Of a DNA stretch of 64,000 nt, positions 10,797-21,764 are shown piece after piece. The DNA is taken from NCBI GenBank assembly GCA_006937955.1, contig SSNP01000029.1, positions 2,819,147-2,883,146 of the forward strand. Direction: 5' to 3'. The position numbers and the translations under genes are program-made. Each line of letters opens with the position of its first letter. Within the stretch, counting starts at the first letter, position 1. Origin of the DNA: Pachypanchax playfairii. Its lineage: Eukaryota; Chordata; Actinopteri; Cyprinodontiformes; Aplocheilidae. Under the pieces are notes generated by a model, which made no database searches, had not been told where the DNA came from, and was given only the letters and a program-made list of their open reading frames with translations.

Positions 10797-12398
10797 CAGT
10801 GGGGCAAAAAAGTATTTAGTCAGCCACCAATTGTGTAAGTTCTCCCACTTAAAAAGATCAGAGAGGCCTGTAATTTTCATCATAGGTATACCTCAACTAT
10901 GAGAGACAAAATGAGGAAAAAAAATCCAGAAAATCACATTGTCTGATTTTTAAAGAATTTATTTGCAAATTATGGTGGAAAATAAGTATTTGGTCAATAA
11001 CAAAAGTTAATCTCAATACTTTGTTATCTAGCCTTTGTTGGCAATGACAGAGGTCAAACATTTTCTCTAAGTCTTCACAAGGTTTTCACACACTGTTGCT
11101 GGTATTTTGGCCCATTCCTCCATGCAGATCTCCTCTAGAGCAGTGATGTTTTGGGGCTGACGCTGGGAAACACGGACTTTCAACTCCCTCCAGAGATTTT
11201 CTATGGGGTTGAGATCTGGAGACTGGCTAGGCCACTCCAGGACCTTGAAATGCTTCTTACGAAGCCACTCCTTCGTTGCCCGGGCGGTGTGTTTGGGATC
11301 ATTGTCATGCTGAAAGACCCAGCCACGTCTCATTTTCAATGCCCTTGCTGATGGAAGGAGGTTTTCACTCAAAATCTTACGATACATGGCCCCATTCATT
11401 CTTTCCTTTACACGGATCAGTCGTCCTGGTCCCCTTGCAGAAAAACAGCCCCAAAGCATGATGTTTCCACCCCCATGCTTTACAGTAGGTATGGTGTTCT
11501 TTGGATCCAACTCAGCATTCTTTCCCCTCCAAACACGACAAGTTGAGTTTCTACCAAAAAGTTCTATTTTGGTTTCATCTGACCATATGATGTTCTCCCA
11601 ATCCTCTTCTGGATCATCCAAATGCTCTCTAGCAAACCGCAGACGGGCCTGGACGTGTCCTGGCTTCAGCAGGGGGACACGTCTGGCACTGCAGGATTTG
11701 AGTCCCTGGCGGCGTAGTGTGTTACTGATGGTAGCCTTTGTTACTTTGGTCCCAGCTCTCTGCAGGTCATTCACTAGGTCCCTCCGTGTGGTTCTGGGAT
11801 TTTTGCTCACCGTTCTTGTGATCATTTTGACCCCACGGGGTGAGATCTTGCGTGGAGCCCCAGATCGAGGGAGATTATCAGTGGTCTTGTATGTCTTCCA
11901 TTTTCTAATAATTGCTCCCACAGTTGATTTCTTCACACCAAGCTGCTTACCTATTGCAGATTCAGTCTTCCCAGCCTGGTGAAGGTCTACAATTTTGTTT
12001 CTGGTGTCCTTTGACAGCTCTTTGGTCTTGGCCATAGTGGAGTTTGGAGCGTGACTGTTTGAGGTTGTGGACAGGTGTCTTTTATACTGATAACGAGTTC
12101 ACACAGGTGCCATTAATACAGGTAACGAGTGGAGGACCGAGGAGCCTCTTAAAGAAGTTACAGGTCTGTGAAAGCCAGAAATCTTACTTGTTTGTAGGTG
12201 ACCAAATACTTATTTTCCACCATAATTTGCAAATAAATTATTTAAAAATCAGACAATGTGATTTTCTGGATTTTTTTTCCTCATTTTGTCTCTCATAGTT
12301 GAGGTATACCTATGATGAAAATTACAGGCCTCTCTGATCTTTTTAAGTGGGAGAACTTACACAATTGGTGGCTGACTAAATACTTTTTTGCCCCACTG
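10797..12398 (-). mobile_element. Tc1-family transposon, copy 1 (complete, 1602 bp)
   Basis: Begins CAGTGGGGCAAAAAAGTATT and ends with its complement. TA flanks both ends (10795-10796, 12399-12400). The inverted repeats are about 200 bp each (10797-10996 and 12199-12398), an IR/DR-like layout. The transposase gene is on the - strand. A second copy of exactly the same length is at 34062-35663, with only about ten differences visible by eye. It is inserted in nlgn1 intron 2, antisense to the gene. Confidence 0.95.
11013..12035 (-). pseudogene. Tc1 transposase, copy 1, two C-terminal nonsense codons
   Basis: DNA cut-and-paste transposase of the DD34E Tc1 type. Open from ATG (12035) for 322 codons: paired helix-turn-helix DNA-binding region (MAKTKELSKDTRNKIVDLHQ; SGAPRK linker; second HTH to about residue 110). 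The catalytic triad is D153 (IIWSDETKI), D244 (FQHDNDPKHT) and E279 (SPDLNPIENLW), with exactly 34 residues between the last two. A stop at 11067-11069 and a second at 11028-11030 interrupt the last 18 codons relative to copy 2, where those positions read through to 11013-equivalent (full length 340 residues). The catalytic domain is complete, so a slightly shortened protein might be made; activity is unknown. Confidence 0.9.
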
Positions 12399-14010
12399 TA
12401 GTTGGTGCACGTCACCAGTGGAGTTGAGTCATACGGTTTAATTGGAGCAGTACAAGATGGATTTACTTGGGTTTGGAAAACTCCAAATCTTGCAGGAATC
12501 CATCTTGCAGTGCAAGGTTACAGTCTTCTAGCAGTCGTTCCCTTTTTGACCCTTGGAAGAGTTTATCTGACATGGTGTCTCAGACAGCATCAATACAACC
12601 AGGCAGCTGCATTTCACTACCACGTTCTCCAGTTTTCATAATTCTGTGTCTTAGCCTGAGGAAGACATTCCAAAGAATCATGGGCGTCGCACCAATGGGG
12701 GATGTGGGTGTTTTAACACCTGCACTTTTCCCGGTGAGAGGGTTCAACACCCACACTTTTTCTGCAGTTTAGCAGAAACACGTTACTTGTGTTGCTTCTC
12801 CGCGTTTCTCTGACCGCTCTGTGTCTGCCTCTAGCTGCAGCAGCTGCCACCTCCCTCTCAAACACCAGCTTTGAGTGTGACCGGCTGATGATTGGCTGTT
12901 CTGCCTTAAGTCCCGCCTCTCTTGGTGTGTTAGATTTATCAGTCAGCTCGTGCTGGAGAGGCAGGAACATATGATTACTTACATTGCCTACATCTCCCTT
13001 TCCAGGTACTTTAAATAAGCGTTTTTACTTTTAAGTTTTTTAAATAAGCTTGATATTAGTTTTGTCTTATTTTCTGTGTTCTGAGAGTGTTTATGAACTT
13101 TTCTTGTATCACTTATTTAAATAGGAAGCTTTTTACATCTTATATGTTATACCTTCTGTCATTATATTAATCGTTTTTATTGTTGACAAGCAAACCACAT
13201 CAATCCCCCACACTTCTGAAAAGCTTGCTACACCATTGCAAAGAATTATTTAATTGTTCTGGCAGTTTTGTCTCATAATGTCCTCTAAACTTTTACTTTA
13301 CTTTGAGGTTTTCTTGCCATAGTGAATACTTCTTTAAAGAGGCCCTTCCACTAAAAATATTTTAGCTCCACAGGTGTTCTTACCTTCATAGTGGGTGTGA
13401 AAACAGGTCAACACCTTCTCTTTCAGTTTTAATCTCTAAAACTACGCAGGTGGCGATAAAACCCGTACTTGTACTTGTTTTGTCACAACTCCTTTGTTCG
13501 TTAGTATTCGGCAGCTCCCGCAGTTGAAACCACGCCTAGCATGCTGCTGGCTAAAAGCTGTTAGCATAAGACGTAACAAACCAGAAGAGAGAACAACTGA
13601 TGTTGCCATGCACAGCGGGGCAGGAAACATTATACCTTACTCTCATAGGCTAGTTTGTTAGCCAATCTGAGTCTAGCAAATTCAAATAATGAATATGAAC
13701 GAGCTTCTGTCGAAGCCTGACATGGAACGAGCCAGAACCACCCGAATTTTAATGCAGACAGATTGAAAGGTCTGTTAATCAGTGTTTCTTAACGTTTTTT
13801 TAGATATAAAATGTTTCATATTACTGGTTAATACTTAAGAAATAATCACAAAATCCTGATATTTGTATGAAATGGCGTCTTTTAAAGCTGAGTGTAGACC
13901 TAAGCAATGATGGTTGTTCAGGTAAAAACTGGACCAGCCATAAGATTTATCTAATTCTACAAACCACTTAATCTAAACCTTCATTCCCTTTTTATACTTC
14001 ATTTTTTTAG
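12399..14010. other. nlgn1 intron 2 remainder, no gene seen
   Basis: 12660-12970 and 13330-13760 are GC-balanced stretches with CpGs in an AT-rich intron, probably old repeats. Short open frames there are unconvincing. The last 30 bases are the pyrimidine tract of the exon at 14011. Confidence 0.5.
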
Positions 14011-14167
14011 GGATCCTAACCAACCTGTCCCCCAGGATACCAAATTCATCCACACTAAACCTAATCGTTTTGAAGAAGTGGCGTGGACACGCTACAATCA
14101 AAAAGACCAGCTTTACCTGCACATTGGTCTGAAACCACGGGTCAAGGAGCATTATCGAGCCAACAAG
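14011..14167 (+). CDS. nlgn1: neuroligin 1, internal coding exon (end of esterase-like domain)
   Basis: The acceptor is a T-rich tract ending TTTTTTTAG at 14010; the donor is AAG|GTAAAA at 14167/14168. It enters in phase 2, completing the Gly codon, and leaves in phase 0. It encodes GDPNQPVPQDTKFIHTKPN through KPRVKEHYRANK, the last conserved block of the neuroligin ectodomain. RFEEVAWTRYNQKDQLYLHI is near-identical to NLGN1 of other vertebrates from memory. The downstream AAG|GTC junction looks like a proto-splice site, and I recall no intron here in mammals. Confidence 0.95.
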
Positions 14168-14987
14168 GTAAAACAGATTTCTCTTTTAAGGTTTAACATT
14201 TTCATCTCTGAATTGGAAAAAACATATTTGGTCTTTTGTGGGTTTAGACATTTAGATTAAATTATCAGCTGTCCAACAAACAGCCTGTCTGATCACATCT
14301 TCACCTGTCAGTGTGGCTGTTAATGAACATTTTTTGATTACTTTTATTTCCCATTATTTACATTTTAACATTTATTTTAGTTACTTTTTTAACCACTTTA
14401 TTTGAGCTGTTTCTTTTTTCTTTAACAGGGAAACTATTTTTGTTTTTACACTCAGAAAAAGGTTGATGGACTTTTTTAAAAGGTGCAATATTTAAGAATT
14501 AGACCTTGTCGTCAAATCAGAGTCCCTTAGTTCACGTAGAAAAAAAAAAAATCCTCTACTGTCAGCCCCTCACCCCCTCCCCTTCCTGATTTTTCTGCTG
14601 GGTTGCCAGTTCCAATGTTGATTGCCATTTTATTTATCTTGTGTTTGTAAAATTTTTGGGAAGGATTCCGTGGTTTATTTAAGTTTACTACAAGTTACAT
14701 CAGGGCTGCTTCTTTTACTCTTTGCTGCTGATCGTTGTGGAACTGCAACTGCTTGCGTTTAAGAAATGACTACATCCCATAGCAGCATTTTCAAAAGACA
14801 AAAACTGGTGAAAACCCAGCCAGCTGAGATCGAAATCTGTTACAATGTAACTTTACTTTTAACATCATTGGGACATTAGACTGCTGTGTGATTGTTTTAC
14901 TGTAAAATTCTTACATATTGTACCATTAATATTTTTGTTTTGTTTTCTCTGAGAATTAAAAATCAAAACATTTGAGCAGAAAAACTA
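14168..14987. other. nlgn1 intron 3, no gene seen
   Basis: AT-rich intron with homopolymer A and T runs; nothing recognisable. Confidence 0.6.
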
Positions 14988-15418
14988 CAGTGGTCAACGG
15001 TTATATGCACAACAGGCTTATATGCACAAAAATGCTGGGCACGTTCCCGTGTCATAGAAAATCCATACGCTTATATGCACAGCTCCGACAGTTATATGCA
15101 CAAAACATTTGAAGGTACCACACATGCATCCCACTAAATCTCGCTGTTTCTCACTAGTTACTTGACCATACACCTTCGCTGGTGTTCTCACACACTCTCG
15201 CGTTTTGGTGTGTGGAACTAGACTGCTCTGGTGTTTACGCACATGTGTCTGGTGTTTACACGTCTGGCTGAAGCTGTCAGACAGTCATTTCTGATTATCT
15301 GTTATCAATACTGAACACTGCTACCCGTGTTTACAGTCCAAATGACCACCGACGGATAATTGCACACAACGCTTATATGCACAAATTTGCCTGTCATGCA
15401 TAAAACCGTCGACCACTG
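14988..15418. mobile_element. pogo/Tigger-like MITE with internal TTATATGCACA repeats
   Basis: Starts CAGTGGTCAACGGTTATATG and ends with CCGTCGACCACTG, with TA on both sides (14986-14987 and 15419-15420). The 431-bp body has no transposase. The word TTATATGCACA recurs at about 15001, 15018, 15069, 15091 and 15373, and the left one overlaps the terminus. These subterminal repeats look like transposase-binding sites. Confidence 0.8.
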
Positions 15419-15756
15419 TAGTTTGAATTTTTCATTTTATTTATGCAAAAGTATCCTAAAATGTCTAATGCTTGGATTAGGCGCTATATTTATCTACAAA
15501 TGATTTTTTTTTTTTAAAGTAAAAGCAAGAAAATGTTAATCATCTATAAAGGTCTATATAAAAACTGCATAATTGACAAAAAAAGGTTATCATTCTTTTT
15601 TTTTTACTTCTGTGGTGAGAATTTGCTTTCAGTCCATTGAAATTTCAGACTCACCAATATTTCAGAGAAATATTTTTGCTTTCCTACTCCAATGTTGTTC
15701 TTTACTGACCGTAGAAATAGGCTTTCGATTCACTTTCTCATTTCTAATGAATTTAG

Positions 15757-15834
15757 GTCAACTTGTGGTTGGAGTTGGTTCCTCATCTACACAGTCTCAA
15801 TGAGGTCACCCAGCTCATCCCAACAACTACCAAG
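15757..15834 (+). CDS. nlgn1: neuroligin 1, short coding exon (26 codons)
   Basis: A 78-bp exon, phase 0 on both sides, so skipping it would keep the frame. The acceptor is TTTAG at 15756; the donor is AAG|GTTGGT at 15834/15835, a weaker donor than its neighbours. It reads VNLWLELVPHLHSLNEVTQL then IPTTTK, linking the globular domain to the stalk. NLWLELVPHLH at this point is the NLGN1 form (NLGN3 and NLGN4 have AFW here, from memory), and is one of the reasons for the paralogue call. A 3n cassette exon of this kind could in principle be alternatively spliced. Confidence 0.93.
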
Positions 15835-16898
15835 GTTGGTATTAAAAAATCCTTATCTTTCTGCCTAACAGCAGATGATGTCCTAGCAGTTGTCATACAC
15901 CTGTCCCACACCAGTTTTCTGTATGAAAACAACCCAAGGTCATTGCGAGGGTTAGGCCACAATTCACCTAATCCGGCATTCAGGAGCTTCTTATTCATTG
16001 TGTGCTTTTTGTTTTAAATGGACTTAGTATAAAATGTTTTTTTACCCGAAAGCCAGAGAGCTGCAGCTTAAGCAGATGACAAGAAAATAACAAACAGACT
16101 TTTAAAAAGCTCTGCTTCTGTTAAATGATACTTTCTTGGTAAGTTTGTTGAAGGGTGCTCCTACTGGATTAACTCATCTGCCAGATGGCAAAATGTAACA
16201 AAAATACCATTGTTGAATTTCTTCTGGTCATTTTGAATTTAGAATTTGTCCTTTTTTACAATTGTAATATCATTTTGATTTTGTTAAGATGCACTTGTGA
16301 TCCATATCTTAAAAATATTTTTTTACTTTTTTAACCAAAAAAGTTCAAAAGTTTGCACCTTGACTCCAATTAAACTCAAGAAAATAATGAAAGGATGGTA
16401 AGTATTTTTTGTAAGAAAATTTTAAATAGCTGGCAGGATAGATATTGTAAAGGACTTCCATGCCTTCGTCCAATATTTTACATCTGCTTGTCCCAGTTCA
16501 GGATTACAAGAGAGGCAGGTTACATCATGCATGCACAAGAAGAACATACAATTTCCCTATAAGGACTTTTTAAGGTCAAATAATTTTGGTATATATCTTG
16601 TTTAGAGGAATAGACACTAAAAATCAGCAGCTAGAAGACATCAGATTACACAAACACGTAATACATCAAAACTCTGTGGTACATCATGACATGTATTTGT
16701 CTCAATAAAGATTTAAACTAAGCTAAATACCTACACAGTATTTAGGAATTTCAGAGAAATTTTCTTAACTCTGTTTTATGTGTTTATGGAAATAAATAGA
16801 GAGATAAAGAAAAAACAAGCAAGATTTAATTTAAAGGGTTCAGTTACAGATGACAAAAACATTCAATAGTCCAGGTCCACCTAATGTTTATGGATAAT
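15835..16898. other. nlgn1 intron 4, first part, no gene seen
   Basis: AT-rich intron; no repeat or frame that I can support. Confidence 0.6.
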
Positions 16899-17247
16899 CA
16901 AGGATGTGTCTAGAAAATCTTTGTTGGGGGGCCAGGTAGGGGCACAGATTTCCAAAAGGGTGGCACATTCAGAAAACCTTAAAAAACAACTTTAATAAAA
17001 TCAGTTTTTCTGCAGAATTATAGACTGTTTATCATAATTTAAATGGCAACCATGAACCAAAATGAAATAGAAATCTGTCAAAGCACAATGCAAATGGTAA
17101 ACTTTCATTAATCATTTTCTTTCATTATTATAAAAGTATTGATTGAATTTGATGGGCTCATTTGGGGGGTGTGGGCTCCTGGGGTAGCCAGTCTAATTGG
17201 AAGGGTGGCCCGTGCCCCCCTGGGCCACCCCTCTGGACATGCCCCTG
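16899..17247. mobile_element. hAT-type MITE
   Basis: 349 bp. Left end CAAGGATGTGTCTAGA and right end complement CAGGGGCATGTCCAGA form a degenerate inverted repeat. Flanking octamers TGGATAAT (16891-16898) and TTGATAAT (17248-17255) match at seven of eight bases, fitting an 8-bp hAT duplication. There is no coding content. It sits 166 bp upstream of the nlgn1 terminal exon. Confidence 0.7.
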
Positions 17248-17413
17248 TTGATAATTGATCATTAAAATGGAGACCAGCTTGAATGAAAACCCAACTTAAG
17301 AACAAAATGTTTTTCGTTTTAGGGTGGTGTACATTAAACAGTCTCATGCTTAGAGCTTAGCATGAGCTCTTTTCTTCATTCACATCTTGACTGGTCTTGT
17401 TGTTTTTTTTCAG

Positions 17414-18016
17414 ATCCCCCCACCAGAGGTCACTAACCGCACACCCAAGACCAAAGTACTGGTGACCAAGCGTCCTAACCCAACGCCATTTCCCACTGAG
17501 ACCCAGGACAGTCACAACCAGCCTCACCTGGAAGACCAACGTGACTACTCCACAGAGCTGTCAGTGACTATTGCAGTGGGAGCCTCCTTGCTTTTTCTCA
17601 ATATTCTGGCCTTTGCTGCTCTTTACTATAAGAAGGACAAGCGACGGCATGATGTCCACAGGCGCTGCAGCCCACAGCGAAGTGCTGCAAATGACCTGGC
17701 CCACACTCAAGAGGAGGAGATCATGTCCCTGCAGATGAAGCAGCATTCAGATCTGGACCGGGACTGCAGGGCAGTGGGAGACTCTCTGCACCAGCATGAC
17801 GTGGTCCTGAGGACTGCTTGCCCACCAGACTACACCTTGGCCATGAGACGTTCACCAGACGACATCCCGCTCATGACACCAAACACCATAACCATGATCC
17901 CCAGCACCATGGGAGGGCTTACCTCACTTCACTCTTTTAACACCTTTCCAAGCAGTGGGCAAAACAACACCCTGCCTCACCCGCATCCGCACTCACATTC
18001 CACCACCCGGGTATAG
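17414..18016 (+). CDS. nlgn1: neuroligin 1, terminal coding exon: stalk, transmembrane helix, cytoplasmic tail
   Basis: Acceptor TTTTTTTTCAG at 17413, stop TAG at 18014-18016; 200 codons. In order: a Pro/Thr-rich stalk (PPPEVTNRTPKTK), the juxtamembrane DQRDYSTELSV block, one hydrophobic helix (about IAVGASLLFLNILAFAALYY), then the basic stop-transfer KKDKRRHDVHRR. The cytoplasmic tail holds CPPDYTLAMRRSPDD, which aligns with the gephyrin-binding stretch of neuroligins, then IPLMTPNTITMIP. It ends with a His/Pro run and HSTTRV, a class I PDZ ligand for PSD-95-type scaffolds. HDVHRRCSPQR and GQNNTLPHPHPHSHSTTRV are NLGN1-like. The reading frame is undamaged, so I take the gene as functional. 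Confidence 0.96.
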   Translation: MPPPEVTNRTPKTKVLVTKRPNPTPFPTETQDSHNQPHLEDQRDYSTELSVTIAVGASLLFLNILAFAALYYKKDKRRHDVHRRCSPQRSAANDLAHTQEEEIMSLQMKQHSDLDRDCRAVGDSLHQHDVVLRTACPPDYTLAMRRSPDDIPLMTPNTITMIPSTMGGLTSLHSFNTFPSSGQNNTLPHPHPHSHSTTRV

Positions 18017-18255
18017 CCAACTGAATGCAGTCATGCAGGCAGGACTTTGACGGCTGAGGCAAAAAGCTAACAGTGCTGCAGCAAAAACCGGTGGCCAACC
18101 TGCCGACAAACAAATATATCAAGCTGAAAAGCCAGCCTGGAGTTGCCAAACACACATGGAATTACACTGGGAATATACTGTACCCTGTTAATACTTGAGG
18201 GAATATAGTGACGGATTTTGGATATTTTGGACCACTTGATCAAAAAATAAATAAA
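18017..18255 (+). other. nlgn1: nlgn1 3' UTR start with possible poly(A) signals
   Basis: Sequence after the nlgn1 stop. Two overlapping AATAAA hexamers lie at 18246-18251 and 18250-18255, followed by a T/G-rich tract (GTTTTTTTGTAC). They could be used as a proximal poly(A) site. Neuroligin transcripts often have longer 3' UTRs, so the true end may be further right; nothing here proves cleavage. Confidence 0.45.
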
Positions 18256-19689
18256 TGTTTTTTTGTACAAAAGTAAAAAGACAAAAAATACATATACAGA
18301 GTAGTGACAGAAAAAGCCCTCACAAGTGAAACAAATAGGACAATGTTTTTATTATTATTTTTGTTCTGATACTGCAGTAAAACAAGGAACAGTAAAACAC
18401 TTTTTCTCTCTAGCGACATTTATGGCCTTTGGAATTTTTTTGACAAACGACTGCTTGACAGTATTATCTGGAAGCAGAGCAGAGAATCAGACACGCCTTG
18501 AGGTGAAAAGAGGGGAGCACTTTGTAAAGGAAAGAAAACAGATTGTTTTCCTTTGGCATTACTTTGCAGAATACTCTGTTTGTGGGGCACAAAGCAGGTG
18601 CTGTGCGAGGCAATTTAGGCATGTCTAAACATCATAAATGGAGTCTATGTAAGATAAGGAAAAAGCAGCTGTTGAAAAGAGCTAAAGAATGACTGGAAAC
18701 TTCAAGCAAGAGAGACCATGTATGCACAATGAAGTCATTTTGAAAAAAAAAAATATCGCAAATACTTTTCATCCATTTATTTTTGATTGGGAACTATTTT
18801 ATTGTATAGAACTTATTTACATATCTAGATCTGTACACTAAGCACCAAGGCTGTTTAAGCCCTCTTCTCTTGGGAAGGGTGTCCATACTGCAAATTTCCA
18901 GTTAGGACAGAACCAGCGGGAAAGGATGCACCGACAGACTTTCTGGCAGTTTCAACTTTATCACAGAGAGCTGAGGGACAAAGGATAATTGGGATATTTT
19001 AGCACGATGCGCATGACAATTTATCTGCTTGATGGCTGCTCTGCTGATTATGTCATTATTAAGAATAATTTTCACCTGTCCCCTGCATTGGAGATATTCA
19101 AGACGTACTTCCTGATGGGATTACAGGAAAACAAACTCCCTTGCAGGACCATGAGAAATGTGGTCCAAGTTGTGGACACAGAGGGCTGGATTTGGAAATG
19201 GAAATGGGAGGGGTTGGGAATGTGATCAGTTTTTCTTGCAAAACATAATATAGCTTGAGTGGGCTGGGCATATAAGGACTAGTTTTATACTCTGTGTGTT
19301 GGTACTACTTTTTGATAGTGGTTAAATCACATTACATTGTATCAATCAAACTCATTGTACCTTCAGTTGAGATCAATGTTCTTTGCTGTTCTACCTATTG
19401 GAGCACTAGACCGTATCAAAGTAATTACCTGCACTGTTTATTCCATTGCCCTCCTAACCCCTTTTTTCTTTGACTTGGAGGTGCATTTACTGAATAACAC
19501 AGCCGAACCCCAATGGAAAAAAAACTGAAGCGTGAAATGTGTGAAAAATGTGGTGGAAAAATGAATCTCTGGGTGATGTCGATTTCCTAATGATATATTC
19601 AACAAATCTCTGAACTGTAGAGATTCTTAAACATGAATGCCCATAAATGGTTAATTCAAGATAAAAGCCAAGCACAGACGGATCACATG
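18256..19689. other. downstream of nlgn1: possible distal 3' UTR or intergenic
   Basis: Balanced composition compared with the introns, no transposon ends and no convincing frame. It may be distal nlgn1 3' UTR. No strong poly(A) signal/downstream element pair stands out. Confidence 0.4.
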
Positions 19690-19985
19690 TGGTGGAAATG
19701 CACAGCAGGTGGTTGAGTAGAAGAGTCAGGATCATGGAAGGTGAATCCCCATGATGCGCTTCTGAATCTAGTTTTCATCATTAGCCAAATTGGATAAAGT
19801 TAAAATGGACTTTGGCTTGTCAGCCGCACACAAAAAGTCCTGCTGCTTCAACACGAGGTCTTTCTGCTTTCTTCATATACATACAGCAGTGTGCTCAAAA
19901 TGTCTGTCACTTTAAATGGCTGATTTGTAAATGCAATATTGCTAAAGGTTAAAAAATGTCTGTAATTTTTTGGAATAAAAAATAT
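19690..19985 (+). repeat. dispersed repeat R2, empty-site copy
   Basis: Matches both outer parts of 6843-7795 but runs straight through the insertion point (CCAAATTGGATAAAG at about 19785). It shows what the locus looks like without the 725-bp element. Confidence 0.75.
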
Positions 19986-21133
19986 TATTTCAATTTTTTT
20001 ACAATTTTAAAAATATAAAGTAAACATATGGTTGTTTAAGGATTTTTTTTGTCTATTGCTTCTGGGAAATGTTTTTTTCATGTCTATGGTGTTCCATTGT
20101 GTATTTTAAGTTGCATTTAGTATCTTGATGTAGAAATTATGCTCTGTTATTTTCATCGTTTTACAAATTGAGGCATGTTTCATTCCATACTTGACACTTT
20201 AATTGAATATATCTTTTCAATTACCAGTGAAATCCTTCTTTGGTTACAAACTTCAGCCCAAGCCCAAAACATGATCCGTCCACCACCTAAGCTCAGCTGG
20301 TTGTTGTTTTCTTTGTATAAAAAAGAAAAAAGAGCATTTTCTAAATGATATGTCTATAAGGTTAACTTTATACTTTATCTGCAAACTTCTGAGCTGACTG
20401 TTCTCTAAAAATCAGATATGGGCAGTTGCTAAGCAAAAGAATTCCCTACATAGCATCATCAGTTCAGTCTACTAAATCCACTTGTTACTTTAAAAGTTTT
20501 CAAAACATGTCAGATCTGAACATGACCACCAATATTACGCAGCTGCCTCAACAAGCTCAAGGCTGGAACCAAAATTAAGATGCCGCTCTTGATGTGTTTC
20601 ATCAGAGAATCCTGTTTGTATGACCGTTTGAAGTTAGAAGTGTGGATACAGCAACCTGTTAAAACCAACAATGCTGTTGTCACCCAGACAATTCTGCAAT
20701 GAAAAATTGTGTGTAAGAACATGTGACTAAGCCACCTATTATTGGTGTATTTAAATTAACAATGGGGAAGTGCATCACCTTAAAAATACATATTTTAAAA
20801 CTAAAAAGGTGTAGCTGAAGTGTAAACGGGCTATGAAATGTTGATGTTTTTGAATCTTGAAAGTTACAACAAAAGTTGAAATCACTTGAGCCATCTGTTC
20901 TTTAGCATGGTGCTTTTTTCCTTCTACCACTAGAATTGTATAATATCAATATTATAATGTTCAAAAATGTATTTTATTGTTGTTTTTTTTTGCCATTTTT
21001 GGGTTAGTCCATTTTATATTTGCTTGAATATGAGTAGTAAGTGGGATCTTTATGAGTGGTACCTAAACTTTTGCATACCATTGTATGAATAAGAAGGAAG
21101 CAGAGAGTCCTCTTGTATCAGCTTACTGTATAC
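19986..21133. other. intergenic, no feature seen
   Basis: AT-rich; only unconvincing short frames. Confidence 0.55.
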
Positions 21134-21700
21134 TCACAGCCACCTTCTTTTAGCTGCTGCTGAAGAGCTATTACTTTTCTTACCAGGGATTCTCTTCTGT
21201 GTCATCTTTTTACTGGAGCCAACAGCTTGGGCTGCTTAACTGAAAGGCTCCATTCGCTTCTGCACCATCTTCAGTAGACTGACTTCTGCAAAGGTGCCTG
21301 CTAACATCTTTAGGTCAGTGAAGCTTCTGCACCTAACAGTATTAGTCACTGAGTAGAAATCAGTCATCCAGCAAAGCAGACTGTAGTCAAATCCCACAGC
21401 TTTGAAAGTTTGAGTCACTGCGGGGTCAAATGGATGATCTTCAAATACACAGAGAAAGAAATGCCACTGATGGCAATTCCGATGAATGCAGGCATAGAAA
21501 GGCTGCTTGTTAAACTGAAGCGGTTGTCTCCCTGTTTTCTTTTCACAAAACCATAGATGTGTGTGTGTGTCGGGGGTGGGCGCTGTTGTGAGGATACATT
21601 CTGCCCCTTTTGGCTCTCTCACAGTCACTGTGCAGTCATTTAAAATAATGGCTGCTATTATCCCATACAAAAGTGTAGAAGACAAACTGGATGGTAAGAC
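21134..21700 (-). pseudogene. unidentified reading frame interrupted by one stop codon
   Basis: On the - strand a frame is open from about 21700 (an AG at the equivalent of CCATCCAG|TTTGTC could be a splice acceptor) to TAA at 21236-21238. It then stays open in the same frame for 32 more codons to TGA at 21134-21136. The part before the TAA reads like a folded protein: FYACIHRNCHQWHFFLCVFE, FDYSLLCWMTDFYSVT and CRSFTDLKMLAGTF. The part after it is a basic, Ser/Ala-rich tail: SSKKMTQKRIPGKK then SSSAAAKRRWL. The continuity across the TAA suggests the last exon(s) or a retrocopy of a real host gene broken by one nonsense mutation. I do not recognise the family. It could equally be a fortuitous frame. 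Confidence 0.35.
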
Positions 21701-21764
21701 AAAATCTTGTATGTCACAAAGAGTATTTTTTTTCTTTGAATACTGTTCAAATTTAATAAACTAA

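Noticed and set aside
11386..11982. 198-codon + strand frame (and its twin at 34651-35247)
   Set aside because: It is the antisense shadow of the Tc1 transposase gene; it repeats in both copies only because the transposase does.
58..18016. Assignment of the neuroligin to NLGN3 or NLGN4
   Set aside because: KVNLWLELVPHLH, HDVHRRCSPQR and the NNTLPHPHPHSHSTTRV tail fit NLGN1; NLGN3 and NLGN4 differ at these places as far as I remember.
18326..18628. 100-codon + strand frame after nlgn1
   Set aside because: No similarity to anything known; probably noncoding 3' UTR or intergenic DNA.
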